64,000 nucleotides of DNA from Deroplatys truncata (lineage: Eukaryota; Arthropoda; Insecta; Mantodea; Mantidae), in the NCBI GenBank assembly GCA_030765065.1, contig CM060978.1, positions 219,437,498 to 219,501,497 on the forward strand, read 5' to 3'. Made by a program: the position numbers and the translations under genes. Numbering within the stretch: position 1 is the first letter of the stretch; the number at the start of each line of letters is the position of its first letter. The notes below the pieces were generated by a model that saw only the letters and a list, made by a program, of their open reading frames with translations, was not told the origin of the DNA and made no database searches. Below are positions 10,707-23,039 of the stretch, piece by piece.

Positions 10707-11597
10707 TTACTTTCTCTACTACGTATAGTAAGTAGGGGAAGTATTGTATTCCACCCAAAATTTCGATACCGAGATTTCACCGGAAATACATGTTTTGAGA
10801 CTCACTGAATCCAAAAAAAGCATTTTTGGAAACATGTCCGTGTGTGTGTCTGTCTGTGTGCCTGTGTGTCTGTGTGCCTGTGTGTCTGTCTGTGTGTCTG
10901 TGAACAGCATAACTCAAAAACGAAGAGTCGGATAAACACCAAACTTGGTATTTAGGTTCAGTATGTTTCAGAGATGCGACACGAATGTTTTCCAGAAAAT
11001 CCCCCCACCCCAGACTACCCTTTACATGGAAAATTTTTCGAAAATTGTAATTTTCTCAAAAACGGCTCTAACGATTTTGATTAAAATATCATATCTTTAA
11101 GATATTGGCATGACAAATAAAATGTATATCTCGAATTTTCTGGGAATGTCTCCAAAAGTATTCTTCGTTATGAACGACTTTTTCATAACTGGTAAACCAT
11201 AAGAGATAGACAAAATTTTACTACACAAAAAATGTAGATCGCGTTAAAATACACAATTTATGTCATATACATTTCTTTTGTTGAGTGAACCGTTTGCGAG
11301 ATATTGCTTGTTATTCCCTTAAATTTTCCAATAGTTATACTTTTTCTCAAATTCGTCATTCATTTTTTTATGTCCTGGATATGCAAACAGAATAGAATGC
11401 GCCACATAGCAACCAGCGCTTAAAGGATTTAACTATCGCTTATAACCTACCATGTTCCCCTTGCATCTACAAGAAAATTAGCAATAAGATTGACATCTTG
11501 ATTATCTTGAAGCATATGGAGAATAAGCGTTTGTAAAAATAGTTTTTACAAGAGTAGGGTAGATAAAGTCATGTGAGTGTAACACATCAGATTTTTT
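10707..11597 (-). repeat. Family H copy, full length, third of the tandem run
   Basis: Complete young copy that shares a T-run with the previous one, so head and tail are directly adjacent. The microsatellite at 10840-10905 is a TG/TC mix. Confidence 0.87.
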
Positions 11598-11790
11598 ATG
11601 TTCTGGACATGCAAAGAGAATTGAATGCCCCACATAGCAACCAGCCCTTAAAAGATTTGACTATCGCTTAAAGCCTTGCACTTAAAAAATTAGCAATAAG
11701 ATTAACATCTCGATTAACATGCAGCATATGGAGAACAAGCGTTTGTAAAAGAGTAGAGAAAGTCATGTGAGTGTAACACATAAGATATAT
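11598..11790 (-). repeat. Family H head fragment, fourth of the tandem run
   Basis: Starts at the 'atgttctggacatgcaaagag' position and ends with 'tgtgagtgtaacacataaga'. Everything tail-ward of that point is absent. Confidence 0.8.
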
Positions 11791-12500
11791 TTAGTATGGA
11801 ACAGAAACGTTAAAAGTTTTTACTTAAAAGGCGAAATTTCAGTCCCAAGTCATGTGAGAGAAAGGTGTATTCGAGAATAGTGCTTTACAGTGCTTTGGCT
11901 TTGATGGAAGCTGCTGAAACGCCTCAGCGAATCATATCTCGTTTCAGATTTTTTCCGTCGTCGTACAGTCCAGAGAGAATAAAACGCCTATAAAACGCGG
12001 TAGATTAATCCTCAATTCTATTACTGGCTATTATAAACCAGCGCCAATCTCCACAGTGGCTGTAATCTGTGGGAAACGATAATCAGTGTTAATGACAGCT
12101 TCTTCTGTTCGAAATGGGAAAACAAATCTAATGTGATATCCATTACGTTACTGTCCACGAGTATTTATGCGTGATATACATTCTCTGCGTCAATTGTGTG
12201 GCATTTCATGCACGAGAAACAGAATCGTCATTTGTATCATTTTGGTTCTCCAACAACAAGAGCTGTAGACAATTATGCAGAGCATTTGAGCGTTACATAA
12301 GCCAACCACATTTTCATGTTATCTATACATGATTTAAACCGACTACACATGTTTTACATGCCGATCACTTTTGCCAAAAATGACTACCATTCATGGAATG
12401 TCGTTTACAGTTAGCTAGAATTAACAAATTGACCACTGATTTATCTATGTTTTATTTTCCGGACTGGAAAGGGTTAATACGATGAACAAGAGATACAGTA
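11791..12500. other. Single-copy-looking stretch, no gene recognised
   Basis: No ORF, RNA or repeat can be supported. Base composition is a little more balanced than the surroundings. Confidence 0.35.
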
Positions 12501-12502
12501 AA

Positions 12503-13342
12503 ATCTGATATGCTACATTCACATGGCATTCGCCACCCCTATCGCTTATTAGTGGGTAATGAACCTATTCTTACGAAAATTTATCTTCCTATCTACTTCA
12601 TTTTAATCGAGATATACCGTTCCGGAAACAGCTGCATTACACATTTCGTTATAGATACAAAGGGAACAGCGATAGTCAAATGTTTTAACAACTGGACGCT
12701 ATATGCTGGGCTTAAAATTCCATACTCTTTCCGTGACATCACGACAGGACTTTAAAATAATGGCTAAGTATTGAAAAATTCCAACCTTACAAATTGCTGG
12801 TGCCACAAAAGTTATTTGAAATAAACTGCAGGTTTTAAAGAGATATACACTTTGTTTTTGTTTAGTGCGTTTTCGTCTATCGCTTAACGTTTACCAGACA
12901 AGATTATTCAAAACTCCTTCCCAATGAAGTGAACTTCACAAGCTAGTCTCAAACAATCCAAGACATATATTTCACTTAATATGGAAATAACTTTTAATAT
13001 GTCGCATTTTAATCAAAATAGTTAGATCCATTTTTTAAAAAATCAAAATTTTCGAAAACGTTCAATGTAGGTTTGAGATGGGGGCTTTTCCTGAAAATCT
13101 TCGAATCGCATCTTTGGAAGGTACTGAACCTAAATACCATGTTTGGTATTTATCCGACTTTTCGTTTTTGAGTTATGCCGTTCACGGACATACACACAGA
13201 TACACACATAGACACGCACCCACACGCACGCACACACACACACACACACAGGTACTTTTTTCTAAAACGTTTTTGTGTTCGGGGCCTCAAAATGTGTATT
13301 TCCAATGAAATCTCAGTATTGTATACATAGCAGAGAAAGTAA
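12503..13342 (+). repeat. Old full-length family H copy, second subfamily
   Basis: Starts 'TCTGATATGCTACATTCACA' and ends 'gcagagaaagtaaaa'. It carries the 'actggacgctata' block at about 12692 and a CA-rich stretch at 13190-13250. Confidence 0.8.
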
Positions 13343-14640
13343 AAGCATTGCTTTCAAGTTAACAATGAGCACAGTTACACGAATCTTCCTGTAAATAGGG
13401 AGAGATTATTCAATGTCCATATAGCTACTGCATGTATCTCTTAAATATTTTAGGTACTAACATTTCAAAACATATGCAACACATGTACACAGAAAATTCG
13501 AAATGATGGACAAATATGGGTATATGGTGTCACTGTTTGCAAACAATGCACAGAAGTTAATTAAAGCGGAAAGGGCAGCACTTGTTGCGTGTTCTCTGCG
13601 AATAACTTCATACCATTTATTAGGTGCTGCTATCTTACCTAGCGTTCTACAGGTGCAGGGTTTGTTTGAAATGTGTATATGTATCTTGAGAAAGGGTATC
13701 GATGTCGTCCTTTGAACCTGAGGTGGATCTCAATGATGGATTGAAAAATATTATGCTTTTTCCTTCCTTTCATAGATTTGTAGAAAGATACCATGAAATA
13801 CAGAGTCTTTTGGCAACTGTGCACATCTCCTTGTAGATGCGTAGAAAAACTTGCAGGAGTGCCACAGAGCAGAATGCGCGTTCTTTTCCGATGCCACCGC
13901 GACGTAGTTGTTCCATTACGCGAACTATATTAACTTTAGTAACGTAGTTGTCATTCACGAAGGTCGATAACCTTGAATACGCAGTGTAATTGACAGCACC
14001 CACTAGATATCTTCCGGTCAATGAGATTTAATTAAGTGGTTGGGTTTGTACAGCATGGTTGCCTCCATTTTACGTGTTTTAGAATGCTCGGTTTGCTGCA
14101 GAAGTTGTGGTTCCCACGGTGTGTGTTACATGTTGTACATTTGTGAGAGAAACTATTACCGAGGCTGAATTTTTCAGGTCTTAAGACATAAGTGCCCAAA
14201 GCTCTGTCTGGATCGGCCAGTGATAGTTTCTATTAAAGGGGTTGAAAATAACGAAAGTATGCCTTTTGAAATCATTAGCGTATGATTTTTAACAGATCCT
14301 AAGGGGAAGTGCCCAAACTTTTCTTCAGATAAGTCAAATGGTACAAACTTTAATATGAGATATTTAAAACATGAATATAGTTAATCTGGAATTTGTAACA
14401 TTATTTATAATTTTCGTTAGATCCTACAGCTTAAGTGCAAAACGTTCAATCCAGATAGATGAAGTATTGAAAATTTGTAACTATGACACTGAAAACAAGG
14501 GTAGGAGCAGTTTTAGAAGCTCATGAAAGTAGTAAATGGTTTTCAATGGAAACGAAAGTTTGAGCGTGCAAACTGTTAGCTCAGTTTAAGTTAACTTATA
14601 ATTTTCATTATGCACATGCTTCGATCCCGTGAATAAAAAC
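13343..14640. other. Stretch with short unrecognised ORFs only
   Basis: Open frames of 60-83 codons at 13503-13715 (+) and 13770-14021 (-) resemble nothing I know and are not supported as genes. No tRNA or repeat is recognised. Confidence 0.3.
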
Positions 14641-14656
14641 AAAATGGTAAAAAGTG

Positions 14657-14658
14657 TG

Positions 14659-14696
<38 letters not shown>

Positions 14697-14717
14697 TGAG
14701 GGAGAGAGAGAGAGAGT
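14657..14717 (+). repeat. (GT)n followed by (GA)n microsatellite
   Basis: A pure GT run at about 14657-14695 changes into GAGAGA at 14701-14716. Confidence 0.95.
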
Positions 14718-14844
14718 GTCACTATTTGCAGTTCTTTATCCTTTTTTCCCTACTTATTGCGGGGTCAACGATAAGCTATTGCAGTGTTCGACAAATGTAA
14801 GAGAGCATAAGAAGAAGAGAGTTATGTTGTAAGAGACTTTGCCG

Positions 14845-15250
14845 TTTGTAAACAGCATAACTGAAAAAAACTTGGATGAATACCAAATTTCGCATTTAAG
14901 CGAAACATTTGTCGAGTGTACAAGGCGAAGACTTTTCAAGGGATTACTGGTAGTAAATGACTCTTTACATTTACGATTTTTGTAAAGAAATTTTATAAAG
15001 ACTTTGGTTAACCCCTTTAAGCTACTGACAGGATATAGTAAATGTATAAACTGAATTTTCTGTAAACAGTCCTATGAATTTATTCTGACTGAACTTTTTG
15101 TAGCAGGGAATCAATACCAGATACTAGTTAGTTAACAAGGAACAAATGTGTATTTAGATTAAAATATACATATAACATACTTGAAATAAAAATGCTTACA
15201 ATGTTTGAGATAATTGTTATTGTTCTTCTAAAGTTTCTAACATTTTAAGG
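14845..15250 (-). repeat. Old family H remnant, middle part
   Basis: Decayed 'aacagcataactgaaaa', 'tttacatttacg' and 'attaaaatatacatataacatac' blocks keep family order. Both ends are lost. Confidence 0.6.
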
Positions 15251-15293
15251 AGTACATTTTGAAATATAAGGTTACAGATGTTAAAGGGAGAGG

Positions 15294-15534
15294 ATGATTT
15301 CAGAACTCGGGCAGGGGCTAGGCCTGTTCCGCCTACTAAATCTCCTGGAGGAAAGAATGAGGCGAGAGAGCACAAAGGTTGGCCGTATTGGATGGCAGCA
15401 GGCGCAACGCAGCGGCGTCCCTAACGTTTCTAGGTTGATTTTGTCACCCCTCCTGTACGGATGGACAGGTTCAGCAGAATGCTTCGTGCCAGGGAAAAGA
15501 CAGTTCTCTCCTTAAAGCGCATCCACCCAACGTG
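15294..15534. other. GC-richer patch adjoining a SINE
   Basis: Higher GC than its neighbours and continuous with the SINE at 15535-15726, so it may be the SINE's 3' part. The 73-codon open frame here is not recognised. Confidence 0.35.
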
Positions 15535-15726
15535 CCACACACACACTCCGACCATCGTAAGGCTGAAAGATGAAATGAGAGATAACGAAATGTGTGGTAG
15601 TGTATAATCGCATCCTGCATTCACCTACAGACCAGGAAAAATCATAAAAAAATGCAAGGTCCAATGGGAATCGAATCCGAAACATCGAATGCGAGCCTCA
15701 TATGCTACCACCTGAGACATCCCGCT
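15535..15726 (-). repeat. tRNA-derived SINE, family S-b
   Basis: On the minus strand the head reads GCGGGATGTCTCAGGTGGTA with B box GGATTCGATTCCC, a tRNA-like block of about 72 nt (15655-15726). A T-rich piece and 'cctggtctgtaggtgaatgc' follow. The stems are imperfect, so it is not a working tRNA gene. Confidence 0.72.
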
Positions 15727-16550
15727 TGATGAAATGAAGTAATTGTTAATTTCTATTCTATAAGTCCATCCAGAACGTATGTAACATCAAGATATGAATT
15801 TATGATGAATACTTTCTCTTTTAACTTGACTCCGGTTTAACAGTTTTGAAAACATTTCTAGCAAATATTTATCACTTTTAGGATGAAGTAGGCTGAAAAA
15901 TAATTTTTGTGGGAATAAGTTGTACAATTATGAAAATAAATTATTAGAATCATTGACAGTAAATCAACACCAATTTTTTGGTTGAGTGTTTGAGCCATTG
16001 GCAGAATTTTTCTTTTCCAAAATAAAAGGGAAAGAGAATTCGCGAGCAAACGTTCCCACCACTGCGCAATTGGCATTCAGCTGTCTCCTCTACCTAGGTC
16101 AATGGATCTTTGAAGAGGATGAGAGAGAACTTAAAGGGAAGTCTACCTTACACCGGCAACGCTCAAGACAAAGCCTCATATTTCAACTGTAACTCTCGCT
16201 GAAACAGCCACATGTTCTTTCCCAGAGTAAAGAAAAATGTTTTACGCTTTACCCCTTTTCAACCCATTAGAGTGCGTAACTTGCCTCTTAGGTGCATTCG
16301 TCTTTCAACAGGAGGCTAAGTTTAGCTTCAGGCATGATATACAATTTTCAGAGCTTTTAGCATTTTCCTTAATTTTCTTACCCTTAAAATGTTCCTAGAA
16401 GCTGAAAATTAATTTCTTGCATATCGAATTTCGTTCCCAGAGAAACGTAGTGTACAGCCACATTCACAGGCAAATAAATACTGTGTATACAGATTAATGC
16501 CAAACTTGGTATTTGAGTACAGCATCTTCCAATGATACGAAACCAACATT
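15727..16550. other. Unrecognised AT-rich stretch
   Basis: A faint family H-like piece ('aaacttggtatttgagtacagcatcttcca') lies at 16500-16545 against the next copy. Nothing else is supported. Confidence 0.35.
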
Positions 16551-17341
16551 TTTACTTTCTCTACTACGTATAGTAAGTAGGGAAAGTGTTGTATTCCACC
16601 CAAAAATTCGATACTGAGATTTCACCGGAAATGTATGTTTTGATACCCCCTGAATCCAAAAAGCCTGTCTGTGAACAGCATAACTCAGAAACGAACAGTC
16701 GGATAAACACCAAACTTGGTATTTAGGTTCAGTATTTTCCAGAGATGCGACACAAAGGTTTTCAAGAAAATCTCCCCACTCCAGATTACCCTTTACATGG
16801 AACATTTTTCGAAAATTTTAATTTTCTCAAAAATGGCTCTAACGATTTTGATTAAAGTATCATATATTTAAGATACTTTCATGACAAATAAAATGTATAT
16901 CTTGAATTTTTTGGGAATGTCTCCAAAAGTATTCCTGATTGTGAACTTTCGCATAACTTTTGTTATAAGAGGCAAACATTTACTACACAAAAATGTAGAT
17001 CGCGTTAAAATACACAATTTATGTCATATACATTTTTTTATTGAGTGAACCATTTACGAGATACTGCTTGTTATTCCCTTAAATTTTCGAATACTTATAC
17101 TTTTTCTCAAATGGGAATTCGTTATTCATTTGTTCTGTCCTGGTAATGCAAAGAGAATGGAATACTCCACATAGCAACCAGCTCTTAAAATATTTGACTA
17201 TCGCTTAAAGCCTACCAATTCCCCTTGCACTACAAGAAAATTAGCAATAAGATTAACATGAAGCATATGGAGAATAAGCGTTTGTAAAAATAGTATGTAC
17301 GAGAGTAGAGAAAGTCATGTGAGTGTAACATATCAGATTTT
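16551..17341 (-). repeat. Family H copy with microsatellite region deleted
   Basis: Young copy running from TACTTTCTCTACTACGTATA to 'aacatatcagattttt'. The CA/TG microsatellite and the 'catttttggaaacatgtcc' block are missing at 16660, giving a ~790-bp copy. Confidence 0.85.
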
Positions 17342-17599
17342 TATGACGCTGCTTCACGACAAACTAACCTTTACATAGACAGTATTCGTTATTTTTTTCT
17401 TTTCTCCAAAATGAATTTAAGGAGAGTAACTGTTGGCAGTAGCTGTATGATATCAAGTTGTCTAAATATAAATGAAGAAGCTGGACATCAAGTTCGCAGA
17501 GCAGCAAATATATAGCGTTGTTTACGAGATATTACTTGGAAGAGTAAATATTTAAACATTGAAAGCAAAGTAAAAACATAAAACTGTAATACGTACATA

Positions 17600-17945
17600 T
17601 ACTGATACACCTGTATTAAGGCATGGGATAGAAACGAGAGCAGAAATGAGCAAAACTAAACAGTTACTCATAACAATAAAAATTAATATATTAAGGGAAA
17701 TAGTAGGTAAAACAAGAATGGGGAGAATAAAGAATGAAAATATAAGAAAAGAGTGTGCTATAACGAAACTAATAAAATTTGTAAAGGAAAGGAGGATACA
17801 TTGGAATGAAGATATTAGCAGAGCAGAGAAAACAAGATTGATTAAAATAACATGAGACTAACGACCAGCATGAAGTAGAAGTTTTGGAAGGCCATTAAAA
17901 ATATGGTTAGAAGGATGCTTTTCATCGCCAAAAGACTCTGCGTGA
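17600..17945 (+). pseudogene. Non-LTR retrotransposon reverse transcriptase, C-terminal remnant
   Basis: A frame opening near 17615 reads LRHGIETRAEMSKTKQLLIT, then 'NILREIVGKTRMGRIKNENI', 'RRIHWNEDISRAEKTRLIKI' and, past a stop at 17853, 'RPA..SRSFGRP'. The order matches the end of insect non-LTR ORF2 proteins (a YGxETW-like motif, GKTRxDRxRNExIR, ERRxxWNxHISRM, GRPxxRW). The catalytic part is absent and stops interrupt the frame. It is in better condition than the piece at 3862-4110 and carries different residues, so the two are separate insertions. Identification is by recognition of motif order. Confidence 0.75.
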
Positions 17946-18007
17946 AGACAAACAGGCTCAGCGTAAACAGAAGAAGAAGAAAAGTAGAATTTAAGGATTC
18001 AGTTCTA

Positions 18008-18066
18008 TAGTAGTAGTCGTGGTATCGTCGTCGTAGTAATAGTAGTAGTATTTGTTGTTGTACTTG
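18008..18066 (+). repeat. Degenerate GTA/GTC trinucleotide repeat
   Basis: GTAGTAGTCGTGGTATCGTC changes into GTAGTA and TTGTTG steps. Confidence 0.8.
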
Positions 18067-18179
18067 TTGCTTCCTATTACAGGCGTATATAATCACACTT
18101 TAATGGTTCTTACTATAATAAGAGTTTCTACAGTCACTGATTCCGCCACTAGGCGCGCATGGTGGCAGGTGAAGAGAAT

Positions 18180-18430
18180 TTAGTTTTATTTATGGACGTT
18201 TTTTTAACTATTATGGTTCTTAGCGTCCCATTCTATACTGGAAGTGAATCTTGCTTAGAGGCCTCTATATCACGCTTGAGGTTCTTTTACGTGCCGTAAA
18301 TATACACACAGGTCCATCGGTTTTACCTTCCCTCCGAAGCACCATGCTAAGGACTTTTACGCCCGAAAAAAATCCATCACTCTCCCACGTGACCTCAGGA
18401 ACTAGAAGCTAGCATGATACCACGGAGGAC
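18180..18430 (-). repeat. SINE family S-a copy
   Basis: Matches 4385-4672 over body and tail. The first half of the end hairpin is mutated (GGACGTT rather than GGACGCT), and part of the tRNA-like head between the B box and the body is deleted. Confidence 0.78.
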
Positions 18431-18574
18431 GACCATGATGGCAGGTGTTTAGGCCACCGCCTATAGATACGAGAAGATATGAAGTAGGACTGTACGGACG
18501 TAAAAGGCGGCGATTTTGCTCCGAGAGCTCTTTCAAATCATGAGGGTATTTTATGTTCAAATGAACACTACGTG

Positions 18575-18690
18575 GGACTTTATGCTAAGGATTTTTACGT
18601 ACGAAAAAGTCCATCCATCTTCGTTGGATTTGAACCATTGCGTTTGGAGCCAGAGGCTAGCATGATAACCACTATACCACAAAATACTGT
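18575..18690 (-). repeat. SINE family S-a head fragment
   Basis: Only the tRNA-like head and the adjoining 'tttttacg.acgaaaaa.tccatc' block are present. The B box is weakened. Confidence 0.68.
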
Positions 18691-18699
18691 TTAAGATAT

Positions 18700-19354
18700 T
18701 TGCACAACTAATCACGGTAAGGTACTAAGGTGACTTTGGAGAACATTTCACTATAAAGGAAGACAATTAGTAATTCCGTGGTATATACATGAAATAACTG
18801 TTTCATGCTTTGAGACTATAGTTTTGGAGTTTATTACTACATTTTGTATGTAAATATATTGGGCCTACATATACTAGTATATTACACTATAATATATATA
18901 GTATATATATCTATATATACGTATACTATTTCTTATTCTTAATGAAAAATGAGCTGACCCTAATTATGAATATCAAGCTTATATAATATAATAAATCGAT
19001 TAGTAATGATATCTTGGAGCAGTCGCACCTTTTTATTAAGTTTCTCTTTTAAGGATAAAGAATAAAGAATATATATAAAGAATAAAAACAACCATATGCG
19101 TTTCTACGAAGGTTAAACTTCCAATAGTTGTAATGCCGGACATTTTAATATATTTTGAAACACTTGGAGGTAAGGAACTTGTCCTCCAAAAGCCGGACAC
19201 CTGGTCACACTGTAACTAATAGAATGTTTATTTTTTTACTGATTGAGCTTTATAATATAATGTTTATTCTGAATACTGATTGGGCTTCGTTTAATGTCAC
19301 ATTACTGGGAAATACAGTAGATAGGCAGGAACTTACTTCATTAAAATATTATAC
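18700..19354. other. AT-rich stretch with TA dinucleotide runs
   Basis: A TATATA-rich segment lies at 18885-18930. No gene or repeat family is recognised. Confidence 0.4.
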
Positions 19355-19735
19355 ATTATTAAAATACACAATTTATATCAAATACACTTTTTTCGTAGCA
19401 TTAACTGTTTTTGAAATATTTTGTGTTGCATGTTTATACTTTCTGAGGTAGGTTATTCACCTAGCGAACCTACCTCAGAAAGTAAATTTTCCATCGCAAA
19501 AATCCGCTCCGTTATAACGTTATATAAATATTTGAATGCATGTTTTGTATACCTAAGCACTACTTTAATTTGTTTTAAATTATCCCTAGGCCAAAATCCG
19601 TCGTCAATAAAATTATGTGGAAAGAATAATTACTTTGTATATGCATTTATTAATGTAAATACTGTAATTGTTATATATGTAAATTTGTCGTGGAGAGAGA
19701 AAGTCGTGTGAATGTTCGCATTAGGTTTTTTAAAA
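19355..19735 (-). repeat. Old family H remnant interrupted by a perfect hairpin
   Basis: 'taaaatacacaatttatatc' at 19360 and 'gagagaaagtcgtgtgaatg' at 19695 are the middle and head of a decayed minus-strand copy. An inverted repeat sits between them (19437-19484). Confidence 0.55.
19437..19484. repeat. Perfect 18-bp inverted repeat with 12-nt loop
   Basis: TACTTTCTGAGGTAGGTT pairs without mismatch with AACCTACCTCAGAAAGTA, leaving a 12-nt loop. The outer bases TACTTTCT equal the family H tail end. Confidence 0.92.
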
Positions 19736-19814
19736 CCTCTTCATGCAAAAACTTGCTTTACTTCATACATCGCATTATAGAGTAAGCTTTTTCCAAAACG
19801 TTTTACTAAGACAG

Positions 19815-20050
19815 GAATGTGGCTACAGTGCATTGGTGAACGGATTGTCTGACGCACAAGGAACCGAGATCGATTCCTAAAGCGATAAATCGGAAATACC
19901 GAGCACTTAAGGCACACCTGGGTATCAGATTGCGTCCATCCTTTAAAATGAAGTACGATTCCCTCTGGGAATTAGTCCGTTGTGAGGTTATGTTCCTGTA
20001 ATTCAGAAATATTGGAGACTGCAATCTTCCTATTCTGCTATTGTTATACA
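19815..20050 (+). repeat. Possible tRNA-like SINE remnant
   Basis: 'ggctacagtgcattggtgaa' and 'gagatcgattcct' are spaced like A and B boxes, and a more GC-balanced body follows. There is no second copy in the window. Confidence 0.35.
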
Positions 20051-20099
20051 CTAACCCTTCAAAATGTGACTGTTAACAACAATCTATTTTTTAGCTATT

Positions 20100-21062
20100 C
20101 TTACTTTCTCTAACACGTACATAGTAAGTAGAGAAGGTATTGCAAAAATTCGATACCGAGATTTCACCTGAAATTGACGCACCGTGAGTCAAAAAGAGCA
20201 CTTTTCGAAAAAGGTCCTCGTGTGTCTGTGAGCAGAATAACTTGGTATTTAGGTTCAGTACCTTCCAAAGAAGCGTCGGAAGATTTTCAACAAAATCTCC
20301 CAAGCACCATTACCGTTTTCGGAGGAAATTTTTCAAAATTATTGATTTGCACAAAAATGACTGTAACGAGTTTGATTAAAATGCCACGTACTAAAGATAT
20401 TTATATAACAAATAAAATGTGTATCTTGAATTTTCTGGGAATAGCCCATGAAGTCCTCTTCTTTCGGAAGGAATTTTATATAATCGTGTGTGCGTGGTAA
20501 ACGTTAAGCGATAGACGAAAATGTACTACACAAAAACGTTTTATTTCATTTTCTTATTAATTTTATCTTTTCTGTTCAAATTTATGTTTGGTTTATATTG
20601 TATTATAAATGTTTCAATTAATTTTGAGTGAGAAATTATTACTTTAAATTCTTCCTGTATTGTTATAACGTTATTATTGGATTGAATATCATTACTATTA
20701 GATGTCTTTAAAACACACGGTTTGTTTCCAACAACTGCTTTTTAGTCTAAGCCATTTCCGAGGTATCCATTGTTATTGGTTCGAATTTTTAAAAACCGTC
20801 ATTCTTTAATGTTCTGTCGATATTCGCTTTTTTCTTGGGATTAATAGAAAATGTGGAGTTCTAAGACCTGCATATAGCGTCCAGTTCTTAAGCATTTCAT
20901 TATCAATATTTCCTTTATATTGATAAATATGCATTGCAGCTATTTCTGCAACGCATCATCTCAATTAAAATGAAGCAGACAGAAAAATAGGTTCTTGTAT
21001 GATAAGTTTTTATACCCATTAATAAATTACACGGGGCAGAGAAATGTAACACATAAAATTTT
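20100..21062 (-). repeat. Old full-length family H copy, second subfamily
   Basis: Tail end 'ttactttctctaacacgtac' at 20101 and head end 'tgtaacacataaaa' at 21045. It contains the 'tagcgtccagttcttaa' block. An extra AT-rich segment at about 20545-20750 interrupts the element. Confidence 0.75.
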
Positions 21063-21179
21063 ATAGCAATTGTGCTTATGTTATAAGTATCAAATTAAGA
21101 TACCAGTTTTGCAATACCAGCACATATATACTTAGAACCAGTTTTAAAATAAACTTAAAATGTCGACAACTGAGGTGCT

Positions 21180-21650
21180 CATATTCTTTCTTTGCTTTTT
21201 CCTTTATTCCAGAGGTTGAAATCCATCATTTCCTGTACGCATAATTTCCTTTCGTCTGTTTCGGGTTGTAGGACCAGGTGACGGCAGTTGTTGCGGCAGG
21301 ATTGGAATTTTCATTCTAGAAAAATTTCTCCCTGGCATTTGGATGTACTGCTGGGACCCCCTTCCTTCCTGGGACCCCCAGTTGCGGGGGCTAAGGCAGG
21401 GTTAGCCGATGTCAGGATGGTGTCAAGTTGGAATCGTTAGGTACCCCGATTTTACTAGCGCACGTCATCAACTGGATCTGATCACCCCTCGGATCTCCCC
21501 TTCATCCCTTCCTTCCAAAGTCACATTGGAAGCACGAAGGGCCCACTATAGTCTACGTGCGGTGCTGTGCTCCGTAGTGGCGACCCCCCCCCCATCTCTC
21601 TACTCCGAACTCCAAACACCAGACGTCGAAATCCCGTAATTTATCACAAC
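21180..21650. other. GC-richer patch of unknown nature
   Basis: Composition and short C-rich runs set it apart from its surroundings. The 76-codon open frame at 21409-21639 has no recognisable domain. A SINE or older transposon body is possible. Confidence 0.3.
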
Positions 21651-21754
21651 CAGTTTTGAGAGAGAGAGACATAACTAAAATGAAAAAAATAGTATAATTA
21701 TCTAACTTTGAACTAAGTTGAGCACCTTTTAAGAATTTAAGGCAAATCAAAGAA

Positions 21755-22020
21755 CCCTTTACATGGCAAAATCTTCGTCAGTTTCTCAAAAGTGGCTCCA
21801 ACGGTTTTTATTAAAACATCGCAGGTTTGAAACATGAGTATGGCAAATTATATACAAATCTTCAATTTTCTGATAGCTAAAGAAGTCTTCATCCTTTTAA
21901 TTCTATATAACTGGAAAATCAAAGGGAGACACAGAATTTTACTATAGGAAAATTGTGCAGCTTGTTAAAATATGCACTTTATAACTAAAAGCTCTTTTGC
22001 AGCAATTACTATTACCCAAA
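21755..22020 (-). repeat. Old family H remnant, middle part
   Basis: 'ccctttacatggcaaaat', 'aaaagtggctccaacgg' and 'ttaaaatatgcactttata' follow family order. Ends are missing. Confidence 0.6.
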
Positions 22021-22181
22021 CATTCTGCTTAAATTATTTTATAGATTGAAAATTGCTTACTGATTGTTTAGTTTATTTCCGCATGACCTAATTACAAACA
22101 AAAATCCGAGAGAATAGATACGATAATTGTGGTTGCCACATATTACATAAGAGTGATAAAATGCTGTCCCGTCTAAAAAAA

Positions 22182-23038
22182 ACTGCTGTGATACATTCAC
22201 ATGAATTTCTTTACCCTCTATCTATATTATGGGTATACATGCTATTCCTATTCAAGCTTATTTTTCTATCTATTGCATTTTAATCCAAATAATCCTTGCA
22301 AATAGTTACATTACATATTTCGTTATAGATACGAAGGGAACAGAGATATTCAGATGTTTAAGAACTGGACGCTATATACTGGTCTTAAAATTCCATATTC
22401 TTTCCAAGCAGTAGCGAGAAAATGAATGGGACTTCAAAAGAAAGGCAAAAGTGTTAAACAATTTGAACCATTAATAATGAATATCTCGGAAATTGCTAAT
22501 GCCAAAACTAGGTATTTGAAATTCTCTGTGCATTTAAAAGCGGTCTACATTTTTGTATAGTATGCATTCGTCTATGTTTACCAGTTATACAAGATTGTAC
22601 AAAATTTCTTGCGAATGAAGAGGACTTCACAGGTATTCCAAGAAAATTCAAGGTATACGTTTTATTTGTCATGGAAATATCTTTAATGTATAGGATTTTA
22701 ATCAAAATCGTTACAGGCAATTTTAGAAAATCAAAAATTTTCGAAAATTTCCACGTAAAGTGTAGTTGGGGAGGGAGAATTTTCTTGAAAGTTTTTGTGT
22801 CACATACTTAGAAGAGACTGAACATAAATACCAAATTTGGTACTTATCCGACTTTTGATTTTTGAGTTATGTTGTTCACAGGCTCACAGACAGACACACA
22901 CGGACCTTTTTCTTGAAACGCTTCTTTTTTAATTCAGGGGACCTCAAAATAAGTATTTTTGGTGAAATCTCGGGATCGAATTTTTGAGTGGAGTTCAATA
23001 TTTTCTCTACCTGCTATGTACGTAATAGAGAAAGTAAA
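22182..23038 (+). repeat. Old full-length family H copy, second subfamily
   Basis: Head 'gctgtgatacattcacatga' to tail 'gtaatagagaaagtaaaa'. Carries the 'actggacgctata' block at about 22362 and a short 'cacagacagacacacacgg' run. Confidence 0.8.
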
Positions 23039-23039
23039 A

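Noticed and set aside
13503-14021. Opposed frames of 70-83 codons
   Set aside because: No recognisable protein and no supporting signals.
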